Positions 51,467-62,973 of a stretch of DNA of 64,000 nt are shown piece by piece. Both the position numbers and the translations under genes were made by a program. Source of the stretch: CAVVFX01 sp963747535 (lineage in GTDB: Bacteria > Acidobacteriota > Terriglobia > Bryobacterales > Bryobacteraceae); NCBI GenBank assembly GCA_963747535.1, contig CAVVFX010000017.1, forward strand, positions 186,001-250,000, given 5' to 3'. The notes under the pieces are model-generated. The model made no database searches. It had not been told where the DNA came from and worked only from the letters and a program-made list of their open reading frames with translations. The number at the start of each line of letters is the position of its first letter. The first letter of the stretch is position 1.

Positions 51467-51859
51467 ATTCGAGTTCAACGGGAGCGGCGTTTGTGTATAT
51501 CCGAACCCGAATTCACCCGGTTCTTTGCCGAGTAGCTGTTTCGTCCCGATGTGTGGCGTTTCCGGCAAGTGCCGATAGATCCTCGCTTACGCCGTGGCGT
51601 TTACGCACGGGTTCCGCGCGTACGGACGGATTTTTGGTTGCTTTGACGCCCCTAAGTGATTCACGACGGTTAGACAACAAGATCTCTAGGTCTGGCCGCG
51701 TGTTGCAGGCACACCCCACCAAATTTTCGCTGACCGCATGATAAAGGTTGGTGTTAGAGCGTTTGCGCCGCCGGCGGAGTGAGCCCGCGGGTCGCGATCA
51801 TTATCGCGGCGGTGAAGGATCTTTGACAATTGAAACTTTGAAACCTTGAATCGAGACCG

Positions 51860-52050
51860 GATCGGCTCCGTTCCTAAAAATGTCAGCCGCCAGTCCGGAC
51901 AGGCCCCGGATTGGCTTCATTTCGCAGAATGGAGCCTGACCACCACTCCACCAAATTGGCTTCGTTTCGTAAAAACGTCGTCCGCCAGCCCGGCCGTCGC
52001 GGATTGGCTTCGTTCCGCAAAAAAGCGGCCTCCCCTGCGAGAGGCCGCTT
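51860..52050 (+). repeat. Four-unit tandem repeat, unit start GATTGGCTTCGTTTCG
   Basis: Units start at 51860, 51909, 51954 and 52002 (periods 49, 45, 48). Each begins with a GATTGGCTTCGTTTCGNAAAA-like 20-mer followed by a more variable 25-28 bases containing CCGCCAG/GGCCG pieces. On the minus strand they read as repeating FLRNEANP-type peptides. Single matches occur at 4285-4299 and 32778-32797. Confidence 0.8.
52019..52050 (-). terminator. Intrinsic terminator of the glyQS-ppdK operon
   Basis: Perfect 10-bp stem AAGCGGCCTC / GAGGCCGCTT with an 8-base loop (52023-52050). Read on the minus strand it is followed by a run of six T, starting 19 bases after the ppdK stop codon. Confidence 0.9.
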
Positions 52051-52068
52051 GAAACAACCCAAAACCAC

Positions 52069-54804
<2,736 letters not shown>

Positions 54805-54816
54805 CAAGTGTTTCTC

Positions 54817-56781
54817 CTATGAACTCGTGACAATTTCCGAAAAATCCGCGATGGTCGAAAATTCGGCCAAGAGCGAGTGTAATAACGTGAGTCGATTCTG
54901 GCGGACGCGCTCGTCGGGCGCGTTGACCAGGACCTTATCGAAAAACAGATCCACCTTGGGGCGAAGCGCCGCAATCGATTCGAGCGCCTCGCGGTAATTC
55001 TGTGTCAGCACTTCGACGCGCGTGGCGACGAAGGCAAAATGCAGGTCGGCTTCGGGTCCATGCTCGATCAACGAAGGATCGATGCTTTGGCCCGTGCTTA
55101 CGAAGTGCGCCTGCTTGAGAATGTTCTGAATGCGCTTAAAACTCGCCGCGAGCGGTTCGAAGTCGGGAGTCGAGCGGACGGCCTGGATGGCGTCGAGACG
55201 CTCTTCGACGTCCAGCAGGTCATCCCAGCCGGAAGCCAGGATGGCGTTGACTTCGTCATACTTGAAGCCGCGAACGTCACGGAAGTAGTAGCGAATACGG
55301 TCGAGGAAAAAGGGCTCGACTTCGCGGCGACAGGAAACTCCGCACCGGAAGCCGCAGCTTGCCTTCGACCAGAATCTTGACGATGCCCTGCGCGGCGCGG
55401 CGAAGCGCGAAAGGATCTTTGGAGCCGGTCGGAATGAGCCCGACGTAGAAGCAGCCGTTCAGCGTGTCGAGCTTATCGGCGATGGCGACGATCTGACCGG
55501 CAAGCGTGCGCGGAATCGAATCTTCCATGCTGACAGGCTTGTACTGATCGTAGATAGCGATGGCGACATTCTTCAGGTTCACCCTGGAACGCGGCATAAC
55601 GGCCGCCGACGACTGCCTTGCAACTCGGTGAACTCCTTGACGAGTTCGGTAGTGAGATCGGCTTTCGAAAGCAGAGCCGCACGCTGGGCGTCCGCGTCTC
55701 CGCCCAGTTTCGCAACCAGTTCCACGACGCGGTCAGTCTTGGCGAGATAGCTGCCCAGCTTGGCCTGGAACGTGACGTTCGCGAGATCCTGCACACGGTC
55801 GGCGAGCTTCTTGTGTTGATCCTGGTTCCAGAAGAACCGGGCGTCGTTGAACCGTGCCCGCAGCACACGTTCATTGCCGCTCTTGACCAGGCCTTCGCGA
55901 TCGGCATCGATATTCATCACCGCGACAAACTGGTTGGCCAGTTTGCCATTGGCATCCACGACCGAGAAGTATTTCTGGTGATGCCGCATCACAGTGACCA
56001 GCACTTCTTCCGGCAGATCGAGATACGACGGATCGAATTCGCCGGTAATCGGCGTGGGATATTCGGTCAGGTAGACCAGCGTCTCCAGCAGACCGGGATC
56101 CGGTTTGATGGTTGCGGTGATCTCGCTTTGAATTTTCCGGCGGCGCTCATCCGCGGAAAGGATAACCAAGTTTTCCCGCAGTTTGGTTTCGTAGTCGTCA
56201 ACTGTGACGGGAATGTTACTGGATCCTAAGCGGCGATGGCCGTTGGTAAGGTTTCCCGACTTCACGCCTGCAATTTCGAACGGAACGATCTGGTCGTTCA
56301 GCAGCGCTACAATCCAACGAATGGGACGGATGAAGCGCGGGCCATTCTTGGAAGTCCAGTACATCGTCTTGGGAAAGGGAATTTTGAGTACGATGCCCGG
56401 CAGTGATTCGGCCAGGATGTCTTTGGTCGCACGCCCGGGGACTTGCTTCAAATACGAGTAGTGTTCGCCTTTGGCGGTGGCGGTAATCTCCAGTTGTGCG
56501 GGCGCGACACCAGCCTTTTTCGCGAAGCCGGCGACCGCGGCTGCCGGCGCGGACTTTGCCGGGCCTTGTATGCGCTCGGTCTTGTCGGGCTGCCGTTCAT
56601 ACACCTCGGAGGCGCGCAGTACCAGGCGCCGGCACGTAGCATCCGCGTGGATGACTACGGGTTCGGTTCCCTCACAGGCTAGAGCCTGTGACACAAGATT
56701 GCGGAAGCTTTCGAGCGCACCCGGGATCATCCAGTCGGGGATCTCTTCGCTGCCGATTTCGATGAGAAGGCCGGCACTCAT
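54817..56781 (-). pseudogene. glyS: Glycyl-tRNA synthetase beta subunit, three frameshifts
   Basis: The gene starts at the ATG overlapping the glyQ stop (ATGA) and would encode about 654 residues. The N-terminal 388 codons are clean (LLIEIGSEEIPDWMIPGALE, MRHHQKYFSVVD) up to KEFTELQG. There an extra base near 55614 throws the frame off. The expected VVGGRYAAFQGEPEE continues in another frame, a second extra base near 55566-55573 is needed to reach AIAIYDQYKPVSMEDSIPRT, and a third near 55321-55340 leads to FFLDRIRYYFRDVRGFKYDE and on to the end. The C-terminal anticodon-binding DALR-like region is intact in sequence. Either sequencing errors or a decayed gene. Confidence 0.85.
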
Positions 56782-57668
56782 ACTGCGGTCTCCCTCGGCT
56801 GTTGTTGATCCGCCCAAGCCTCTGCGACGCCGACGGCCAGCTTGCGCACTCGCGCGATCACGCCCACGCGCTCGGTTACACTAATCGCTCCACGGGCGTC
56901 GAGCGTGTTGAAAAGGTGGCTGCATTTCAGCACGTGGTCATACGTGGGAAGGATGGGAAAGCGGTGTTTTTCGCTCGCCTTTTTATAGAGGCTGAGCAAT
57001 CTCGCTGCCTCGCCTTCGTGCAGGTCGAATAGCTTCCACAGCGTCGGGACGTCCGCCATCTCGAAGTTGTAGACCGAATACTGCAATTCATCCTGGAACC
57101 GGACATCCGCGTAGGTCGTGTCCTGGGTCCACGCAATGTCATACACGCTGTCGCGAACCTGCAGGAACGAAGTGAGACGCTCGAGACCATAAGTCAGTTC
57201 CGCGGGAACCAGGTCCAGATCGATTCCCCCGCACTGTTGGAAATAGGTGAACTGCGTGATCTCCAGACCATCCAACATTACCTGCCAGCCAACTCCCCAG
57301 GCGCCCAGCGTGGGCGACTCCCAATTGTCCTCCTCGAGTTTCAGATCGTGCTTCCGCAGATCGATACCGATGGCTTCAAGACTGCCAAGATACTGCTCGA
57401 TCACATCCTCGGGAGCAGGCTTCAGGATCACTTGCAACTGCTGGTGCTTGTAGAGACGGTTGGGATTCTCGCCATAGCGGCCGTCAGCGGGACGGCGACT
57501 GGGCTGCACGTAGGCCACGCGGTAGGGCTTAGGTCCGAGCACGCGAAGAAAGGTTTCCGGCGCCATGGTGCCCGCTCCGACTTCGAGGTCGTAGGGTTCC
57601 TGAATGACGCATCCACGGTCAGCCCAATAGCGCTTTAGTTTGAAAATGATGTCTTGATAAGTGTCCAT
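56778..57668 (-). CDS. glyQ: Glycyl-tRNA synthetase alpha subunit
   Basis: 296 residues. The bacterial class II alpha subunit signature is complete: TYQDIIFKLKRYWADRGCVI, YDLEVGAGTMAPETFLRVLG, QPSRRPADGRYGENPNRLYK, EDNWESPTLGAWGVGWQVML and GIDLDLVPAELTYGLERLTS. It forms the alpha2beta2 enzyme with GlyS and holds the aminoacylation site. The ATG at 57668 is preferred to the GTG at 57671; no strong ribosome site is present. First gene of the operon. No T-box motif was found upstream on this strand. Confidence 0.96.
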   Translation of the reverse strand: MDTYQDIIFKLKRYWADRGCVIQEPYDLEVGAGTMAPETFLRVLGPKPYRVAYVQPSRRPADGRYGENPNRLYKHQQLQVILKPAPEDVIEQYLGSLEAIGIDLRKHDLKLEEDNWESPTLGAWGVGWQVMLDGLEITQFTYFQQCGGIDLDLVPAELTYGLERLTSFLQVRDSVYDIAWTQDTTYADVRFQDELQYSVYNFEMADVPTLWKLFDLHEGEAARLLSLYKKASEKHRFPILPTYDHVLKCSHLFNTLDARGAISVTERVGVIARVRKLAVGVAEAWADQQQPRETAV

Positions 57669-57891
57669 CACAAGTTATTGGCGCGAATTTCCGCCCGGGC
57701 CGCCTGGTGGAACGACCGGCGGTGAGTCGCTTGCGATTGGCCTGGTAAGGCTTCGCTGTTCTAAGACGAAGAGCGGAAACCTTAGGTTATCATGCGGACT
57801 GATCGGATAATGTCGACGGGGTTTCGACCACCCATGCTTTTTGAGCATGAAAAATATCTGAACGCTTCCCTGCCCTGCAAGGTCTTAGCTA

Positions 57892-58446
57892 ATGAACGTG
57901 ATTGACATTTCGCAACAACTCGCAGCGGCCCCGCCGATGTCGATAGCCGAGGCAAGCGGCGAGGAAGAACGATTCGCCGACCTGGTCGAGCGGCAGTCGC
58001 GTTTTGTGTTCCGCGTGGCTTATGCGATTCTGCGCAATGTAGGCGATAGCGAGGACGCGGCTCAGGAGACGTTTCTAAAGATTTACCGGACGCGCGCGTG
58101 GGATCGCATGGAGGACGAGCGGGCTTTTCTGGCGCGGACGGCGTGGCGAATCGCGATCGATCACCGGGCGCGCAATCAGCGCAACGCGTCACCACTCGAA
58201 GGCGCTTCCGGAGCGGATCCGGAGCAGTCCGCAATTGCATCCGACCGGGCTGCAGCCGTCCATCGTTTGATTGACGCGCTGCCGGAAGAGTTGCGACAGC
58301 CCCTCGCGCTATCGACGATCGACGAACTGAATTCGCGTGAGATCGCGAGAATCTTAAGCATTCCAGAGGGCACGGTACGCACTCGGCTCATGCGGGCCAG
58401 GCAGGTGTTGAAGCAGAAGTTGGAAACGGCAGGGAGACGGCCATGA
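57892..58446 (+). CDS. ECF-family RNA polymerase sigma factor
   Basis: 184 residues. Region 2: FADLVERQSRFVFRVAYAIL and DSEDAAQETFLKIYR. Region 4: ALPEELRQPLALSTIDELNS followed by the helix-turn-helix REIARILSIPEGTVRTRLMR. There is no region 1 or 3, as in ECF sigmas. The ATG at 57892 follows AAGG. It overlaps the next gene by four bases (ATGA), so sigma factor and probable anti-sigma factor are made together. Confidence 0.93.
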   Translation: MNVIDISQQLAAAPPMSIAEASGEEERFADLVERQSRFVFRVAYAILRNVGDSEDAAQETFLKIYRTRAWDRMEDERAFLARTAWRIAIDHRARNQRNASPLEGASGADPEQSAIASDRAAAVHRLIDALPEELRQPLALSTIDELNSREIARILSIPEGTVRTRLMRARQVLKQKLETAGRRP

Positions 58447-58907
58447 AGGGCGACGAACTGGACGGAATTTTAGACGATGCGCTGGCGTCGTACACGCTAC
58501 GCGAGCCTCGCGCGGGATTGAGCGCGAGAATACTGGCGCGAGTCCGCGCGGAAGATACTGCACCGCGATGGAGTTGGCTGCGGTTCGCCGCGGCAGGGTT
58601 GGCGCTGGCCGGCCTGGTGGTCGCCATCGAGATGCGGCAAAGCGAGACGCCTCTCCCTATTCGAGTGCAGAAAGCGGATCCTGTCGCGATCGTGCCGGTT
58701 GTCCGCACAGTAAAGCCCCACCGCGCGGTGCAGCGCTCTCCGCGACGCGAGAGCTTGACTCGTGAACAGCGCGCACTCTTAGCCTTCGCACAGCAGGCGC
58801 CGTCAGCCGCCCTGGAATTGGCACAACCCGACAAGCCTTTGGAGATCGAAGCGATTAATATGCAGCCGCTGCAGATCGATAGTTTGGAAATAGGAGAGAT
58901 GAAGTGA
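58443..58907 (+). CDS. Probable anti-sigma factor, single membrane helix
   Basis: 154 residues. The first 45 residues are acidic-helical (DELDGILDDALASYTLREPR) and could bind the sigma factor. One membrane helix lies at about 46-66 (LRFAAAGLALAGLVVAIEM). The periplasmic tail is short and basic then acidic. No zinc motif. The role is inferred from overlap with the ECF sigma gene on one side (ATGA) and a secreted protein gene on the other (GTGA). Confidence 0.7.
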   Translation: MKGDELDGILDDALASYTLREPRAGLSARILARVRAEDTAPRWSWLRFAAAGLALAGLVVAIEMRQSETPLPIRVQKADPVAIVPVVRTVKPHRAVQRSPRRESLTREQRALLAFAQQAPSAALELAQPDKPLEIEAINMQPLQIDSLEIGEMK

Positions 58908-59416
58908 ACCAAAAGAAACTGGCAGTCTTATTCGCCGTATGCCTTGCCACCGCAGCGACGGCAGTAGCACAGAACGAAGTCCCCAAAACAGGCCCCCAAT
59001 TCTACCGGCTGGACTTCGCACTCAAAGAAATGGACGGTAGCAAAGCGGTCAAGACGCATAACTATCAAATGATGATGGCCCTCGTCGGGGGAACATCTTC
59101 CATCCGAAGCGGGGCCAAGGTCCCGGTGGTGGTGGATGGAAAAAGTACTACTTACATTGACGTCGGCGTAAGCCTGGACGTTCGTAACCCCCTACCGGCG
59201 AAAGATGGATTGGAGTTTGACCTGGTGACGGAGGCGAGCGGCGCGCTGGATACCCCAGCGGGGGCGCCGCTAACGAAACAGCCTATGATTTATCAGACGA
59301 AGTGGAACTCCAGAGTGCAGATACAGTTCGGAAAATCCACTACCGTTTTCTCGTCGGACGACCCCTCGTCCAAGCATCAGCTACAGCTTGAAGTGACCGC
59401 GACTCCACTAAATTAA
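58904..59416 (+). CDS. Unknown secreted protein of the sigma/anti-sigma operon
   Basis: 170 residues, GTG start overlapping the upstream stop (GTGA). Signal peptide MNQKKLAVLFAVCLATAATAV with cleavage after AVAQ. The mature part is beta-rich (FYRLDFALKEMDGSKAVKTH, YIDVGVSLDVRNPLP, VTEASGALDTPAGAPLTKQP). It resembles secreted proteins that follow ECF cassettes in Acidobacteria, but no family can be named. It may be the sensed or protected envelope component. Confidence 0.72.
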   Translation: MNQKKLAVLFAVCLATAATAVAQNEVPKTGPQFYRLDFALKEMDGSKAVKTHNYQMMMALVGGTSSIRSGAKVPVVVDGKSTTYIDVGVSLDVRNPLPAKDGLEFDLVTEASGALDTPAGAPLTKQPMIYQTKWNSRVQIQFGKSTTVFSSDDPSSKHQLQLEVTATPLN

Positions 59417-59723
59417 CTAGCTTAATCCGGGCGGGTCGCTTCAGGCGGTCCGCCCTGCTCAGTCCTTCCCACCAAATGTTTCCCCGCTTTTTTCGACTCC
59501 GGCTCAAGTTCTTTCCTCACCCCGCCGATTTCTATAGTGTGTCCGCTTTTGTGAAGGCAAATGGCAGTCCCGAAGGAGCAACCGGTTGCTCCCCCGGGAA
59601 AGCCCGGGGTCCAACGGCCGGGCTTTGCCCCGATCCGGAGCGGAAAGGAGGAGGAGCACAATGACTGTGTACCTTCTGATACGCATCAAGCGATTTATTG
59701 TTCAGGTTTTCTGCTCAAGGAGT
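59417..59723. other. Convergent gap with strong palindromes
   Basis: About 307 bases. It contains a perfect 18-bp palindrome GGAGCAACCGGTTGCTCC (59575-59592) and a hairpin AAAGCCCGG / CCGGGCTTT (59599-59626). A strong ribosome-site-like AAAGGAGGAGGAG then precedes an ATG at 59661. Both hairpins lie between convergent operons and probably end transcription. The ATG opens only an antisense ORF. Confidence 0.55.
59575..59626. terminator. Paired hairpins, probable bidirectional terminator
   Basis: A perfect palindrome (59575-59592) is followed by a 9-bp stem AAAGCCCGG/CCGGGCTTT with a 10-base loop (59599-59626). The T-run is short (TTT) in either direction, so this is a moderate-strength call. 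Confidence 0.45.
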
Positions 59724-60437
59724 CTACACCGCGGGCATTGCGCCGGATACCAGCAATTCGCCCTTCTCCAGGTGATACACATGGGACGCAAAACGCGCCG
59801 CGTGGGGGTCGTGCGTGACCATCACAATGGTCTTTCCGAATTCCTTGTTCAAACGCGACAACATGTTCAGCACCTCGTCCGCCGATGCCGCGTCCAGGTT
59901 CCCTGTAGGCTCATCCGCGAGGATCAAGGCCGGGTCCGTCACAATGGCGCGTGCGATTGCGACGCGTTGCTCCTGACCGCCCGAGAGTTGCCTTGGATAA
60001 TGTTTGAGCCGGTCGCCGAGTCCGACCAGTTGCAGCGCAGTAGTGGCGTGCTCCAACCGCTCCTTCTTGGTCAGAGTGGTCAGCTTGAGCGGCAGTTCTA
60101 CATTCTCGATGGCCGTCAGCACCGGAATCAGATTAAACGACTGAAAGATGAAACCGACGTGTTCGTTGCGCCAGTGCGCAATCGCGCGATCGCTAAGTTG
60201 CCGCAAGTTCTCACCGAGGACCGTGATGTCTCCGCTGGTGACCTTGTCCATCGCGGCAATCAGGTGCAGCAGCGTCGACTTTCCCGATCCCGACGGACCC
60301 ATCAGGGCTGCAAACTCGCCTTTCTGAATCTCAATATCCACATCCTTCAAAGCGATCACGTGAAATTCGTCGCGGATAAATTCCTTGGTCAACTTCCGCG
60401 TCCGGATCAATACCTCGCCGTTTGCGCTGCCCGCCAT
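59724..60437 (-). CDS. ABC exporter ATPase, MacB/LolD type
   Basis: 237 residues. Walker A LMGPSGSGKSTLLHLIAAMD, Q-loop VGFIFQSFNLIPVLTAIENV, signature YPRQLSGGQEQRVAIARAIV, Walker B ALILADEPTGNLD and switch His in MVTHDPHAARFA are all intact. This is the MacB/LolD/FtsE branch that drives lipoprotein or macrolide-type exporters without alternating access across the membrane. Last gene of the exporter operon, three bases after the adaptor gene. Confidence 0.94.
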   Translation of the reverse strand: MAGSANGEVLIRTRKLTKEFIRDEFHVIALKDVDIEIQKGEFAALMGPSGSGKSTLLHLIAAMDKVTSGDITVLGENLRQLSDRAIAHWRNEHVGFIFQSFNLIPVLTAIENVELPLKLTTLTKKERLEHATTALQLVGLGDRLKHYPRQLSGGQEQRVAIARAIVTDPALILADEPTGNLDAASADEVLNMLSRLNKEFGKTIVMVTHDPHAARFASHVYHLEKGELLVSGAMPAV

Positions 60438-60440
60438 ATC

Positions 60441-61772
60441 TCAACCTTTCGATTTAACGCTCGCGCCGTCCGTCAGCCCAACCGGAGGACTCACGATGAT
60501 ATCCTCGCCGCCGATCAACCCCTGAGTCACCCGCACTCCATTCGACATCGTCATGCCGGTCTTTACCGGCCGCCGCAAAGCTCTTCCGTTCAGTACCACG
60601 AACACTGCGCCGTCTTGAACCGCCGACCCCGGAACAATGATCATCGATTCGGCCGCACCGCCGGATTTCGGCTGATCGTCGGCCAGGAACGCCACACTCG
60701 AATTCATTTCGGGCCGCAAATACTCGTCCGGATTCACTACCTTCACCTTCACCTGCACGGTGGCCTTCTGGCGGTTGGCTTCCGGCGCAACCTCGTAGAT
60801 ATATCCGTCGTACTTCCGATCGGGAAACGCGTCGACCGTCACGACGCCTTTCTGCTTTGCGTGCAGCTTGGCGAAATCGTTCTGCGCAATGTCCAGTTCC
60901 ACCTGCAAATCGTTGAGATCGGCAAGCGACACGACGTACCCCTTCGCGCCCTTGTCGCCTACGAAACTGGTGGTAACGAACTCGCCTTTTTCCACCGCAC
61001 GCTCCAGAATCGTTCCCGTGACCGGCGCTTTGATGACCGTATCGGAGAGCTGCGATTCGGCATAAGCGACTGCACCCTTGGCCTGTTGCACCTGACCGCG
61101 GAGCGCGTCGATCTGCTCCTGCCGCGGGCCGAGTTTGGCCAGATCCAGCGTCTTCTTCAAGGAATTCACGCGCGCCACGGCGCCATCGAACTTGGCTTGC
61201 GCATCGTCCAGGATCTGCCGCGACACCACTTTGGCCTCGGCCAGTTTGCGATTCCGCTCGAGCGTGACCCGGGCATCTTCGAGATCGGCTTGCGCGTTGA
61301 CCATATTGGCATCCGCAACGGCGACCTCCTCCGGACGAGAGCCGTGCAAAGCCTCGGCCAGCTTCGCTTCAAGGTTTTCGAGATTGCCCTTGGCCTGTTG
61401 CACCTGTGCGCGATAGTCTTCGTCTTCCAGGCGGACGATCACCTGGCCCTCGTGAACCATGTCGCCCTGGTCTACGCCGATCCACTCAACGCGCCCGACA
61501 ACCTTCGCGGCCACTTCGATTTTGTGATGCGCAATGATGTAACCGGTCGCGTTGAGGACCACGCCCTGCGCTGCAGCCATGCCGCCGGTAGCTTTCACGC
61601 GCATCACGCCAACTTCGACCGGGGCGTTGATCCGGGTATAGGCAAATCGCGCGGCGCCCAGTACGAGCAGGATCGCGATCCCTCCGATGATCCACCGTGT
61701 GGCCCACCTGGAAGGTTCACCCGACCGCTTGCGCGACCGGTCGATCCGCAGACTTTTTAATTCAGCTTCCAT
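60441..61772 (-). CDS. Periplasmic adaptor (HlyD/MacA-like membrane fusion protein)
   Basis: 443 residues. One N-terminal membrane helix (RWIIGGIAILLVLGAARFAY) is followed by the lipoyl half-motif VVGRVEWIGVDQGDMVHEGQ. A long coiled-coil hairpin follows (about 120-250, RKLAEAKVVSRQILDDAQAK), then the second lipoyl half IKAPVTGTILERAVEKGEFV and beta-barrel domains. It bridges the inner-membrane permeases to an outer-membrane channel, which is not in the window. It is 30 bases downstream of permease 2 and is co-transcribed. Confidence 0.92.
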   Translation of the reverse strand: MEAELKSLRIDRSRKRSGEPSRWATRWIIGGIAILLVLGAARFAYTRINAPVEVGVMRVKATGGMAAAQGVVLNATGYIIAHHKIEVAAKVVGRVEWIGVDQGDMVHEGQVIVRLEDEDYRAQVQQAKGNLENLEAKLAEALHGSRPEEVAVADANMVNAQADLEDARVTLERNRKLAEAKVVSRQILDDAQAKFDGAVARVNSLKKTLDLAKLGPRQEQIDALRGQVQQAKGAVAYAESQLSDTVIKAPVTGTILERAVEKGEFVTTSFVGDKGAKGYVVSLADLNDLQVELDIAQNDFAKLHAKQKGVVTVDAFPDRKYDGYIYEVAPEANRQKATVQVKVKVVNPDEYLRPEMNSSVAFLADDQPKSGGAAESMIIVPGSAVQDGAVFVVLNGRALRRPVKTGMTMSNGVRVTQGLIGGEDIIVSPPVGLTDGASVKSKG

Positions 61773-61802
61773 GGTTCGTAACAGACTTCAGTCTGTGCCC
61801 CG

Positions 61803-62969
61803 TTACGTCTCACGCAACGCGGTTAGGATCTCCTTCTTGGATGCCGAATGCGCCGGGAAGAATCCACCAACTGCGCCCAACAACGCCGCAAAAGCGACTC
61901 CGACGATCATGATCTGCGGCGTGACCGTGAAATTGAACGCGGTCTCGGCAAAGGTCGAGAAGTTCCCCACGCCTGAAGTCATCCCGTTGAGCGGTAACAC
62001 CAGCAGGCAGCCGAGCAAGCCGCCAAACGCCGACAACAGCACCGATTCGACAAAGAAGCTGAGCAGAATACTGCCCCGGGAGAACCCCAGGACGCGCAGC
62101 GTGCCGATCTCCCGACCTCTGCGCGCCACCGCGGCGAACATGGTGTTCATCGCAGCGAAACTGCTGCCAACCGCCATGATGACGGAAACGAAGAGCCCCA
62201 GGACAGTCACCGGCAGCCCGGAAGATGTCTGGGCATCGTAGTAACTCTTTTCCGACTGGGCGGTAACATTCATCCGCTGGTCATTCGAAATCTGTTTGAT
62301 GAGCGCATCGGCCGCTACCTCATCCTGAGCGCGCAACAGAATGGAGCTCAGCACCTCGATCCGGGAGAAATCCGAACTGACCTGGTTGAGATCGGCGAAG
62401 ATCTCGCTGTTGGTAGCGCTCTGCCCTGCCGACATGACACCTACGATGTCCCATTCACCCTTGCCGAAGCGCAGTTTGTTGCCCATGCGCGCGGCCGGAT
62501 AACGTTTGGCGATGGCTTCGCCTACGACTACTTCGCGTTTGCCTGCGTCGTACCAACGCCCCTTAACGATGTGCAGGCCCTGCCGCAGTTCCTGGCCGAG
62601 AGGAGTGAGACCCCGTAAGGTAACGTTATTTCCGTCCGGCGCGTCCACGCTGACCAGGTTGATCACCGTGACCATCTCGAGAGAGGCAAGCGGATCTCCA
62701 TGCGGATTGCGCGCGATACCTGGCAGGAACTTCACGGTCTGGTAATCCCCGCGTTCCAGGTTGCTGATCAACTCTGAATCCGAGCCTTTGCGCAGGACCA
62801 GAACATCCAGAGGATCGCCGGTAGAATGCAGAGCGGTTTGCAATCCCGTCATCAACGCCAGGACTGCCAGGAGCACGGCGACGGTCAACGCGATGCCCAG
62901 AGCAGTCATTATGGTAGTCGTCTTGCGAACCACCAGGTTGCGGAAGTTATAGCTCAGCGGGATAGCCAT
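61803..62969 (-). CDS. ABC exporter permease 2 (FtsX/MacB fold)
   Basis: 388 residues. An N-terminal helix (TTIMTALGIALTVAVLLAVL) and a large periplasmic domain are followed by three C-terminal helices (about 268-290, 320-342, 356-376; VIMAVGSSFAAMNTMFAAVA, REIGTLRVLGFSRGSILLSF). The last contains the conserved cytoplasmic GTLRVLGFSR that contacts the ATPase. This is the MacB/FtsX/DevC permease layout. It probably dimerises with permease 1, whose stop lies four bases upstream. Confidence 0.9.
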   Translation of the reverse strand: MAIPLSYNFRNLVVRKTTTIMTALGIALTVAVLLAVLALMTGLQTALHSTGDPLDVLVLRKGSDSELISNLERGDYQTVKFLPGIARNPHGDPLASLEMVTVINLVSVDAPDGNNVTLRGLTPLGQELRQGLHIVKGRWYDAGKREVVVGEAIAKRYPAARMGNKLRFGKGEWDIVGVMSAGQSATNSEIFADLNQVSSDFSRIEVLSSILLRAQDEVAADALIKQISNDQRMNVTAQSEKSYYDAQTSSGLPVTVLGLFVSVIMAVGSSFAAMNTMFAAVARRGREIGTLRVLGFSRGSILLSFFVESVLLSAFGGLLGCLLVLPLNGMTSGVGNFSTFAETAFNFTVTPQIMIVGVAFAALLGAVGGFFPAHSASKKEILTALRET

Positions 62970-62973
62970 GACG

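Larger units (their letters stand above)
51467..52068. other. Gene-free region with repeat tract before the ppdK terminator
   Basis: About 600 bases without a supportable gene. The first 390 bases show nothing recognisable. 51860-52050 is the four-unit GATTGGCTTCG repeat tract, its last unit running into the ppdK terminator. Confidence 0.6.

Noticed and set aside
51860..52050. CRISPR-like array with a 45-49 base period
   Set aside because: Only about 20 bases per unit are shared and they are diverged, the spacing is uneven, the between-parts are related to each other, and no cas genes are near.
57700..57725. T-box-like GGTGGAACGACCGGCGG motif near glyQ
   Set aside because: It is on the plus strand, facing away from glyQ; no specifier loop or terminator accompanies it.
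59422..59661. 79-codon minus-strand ORF in the convergent gap
   Set aside because: It crosses the palindromes, has no ribosome site and no recognisable pattern.
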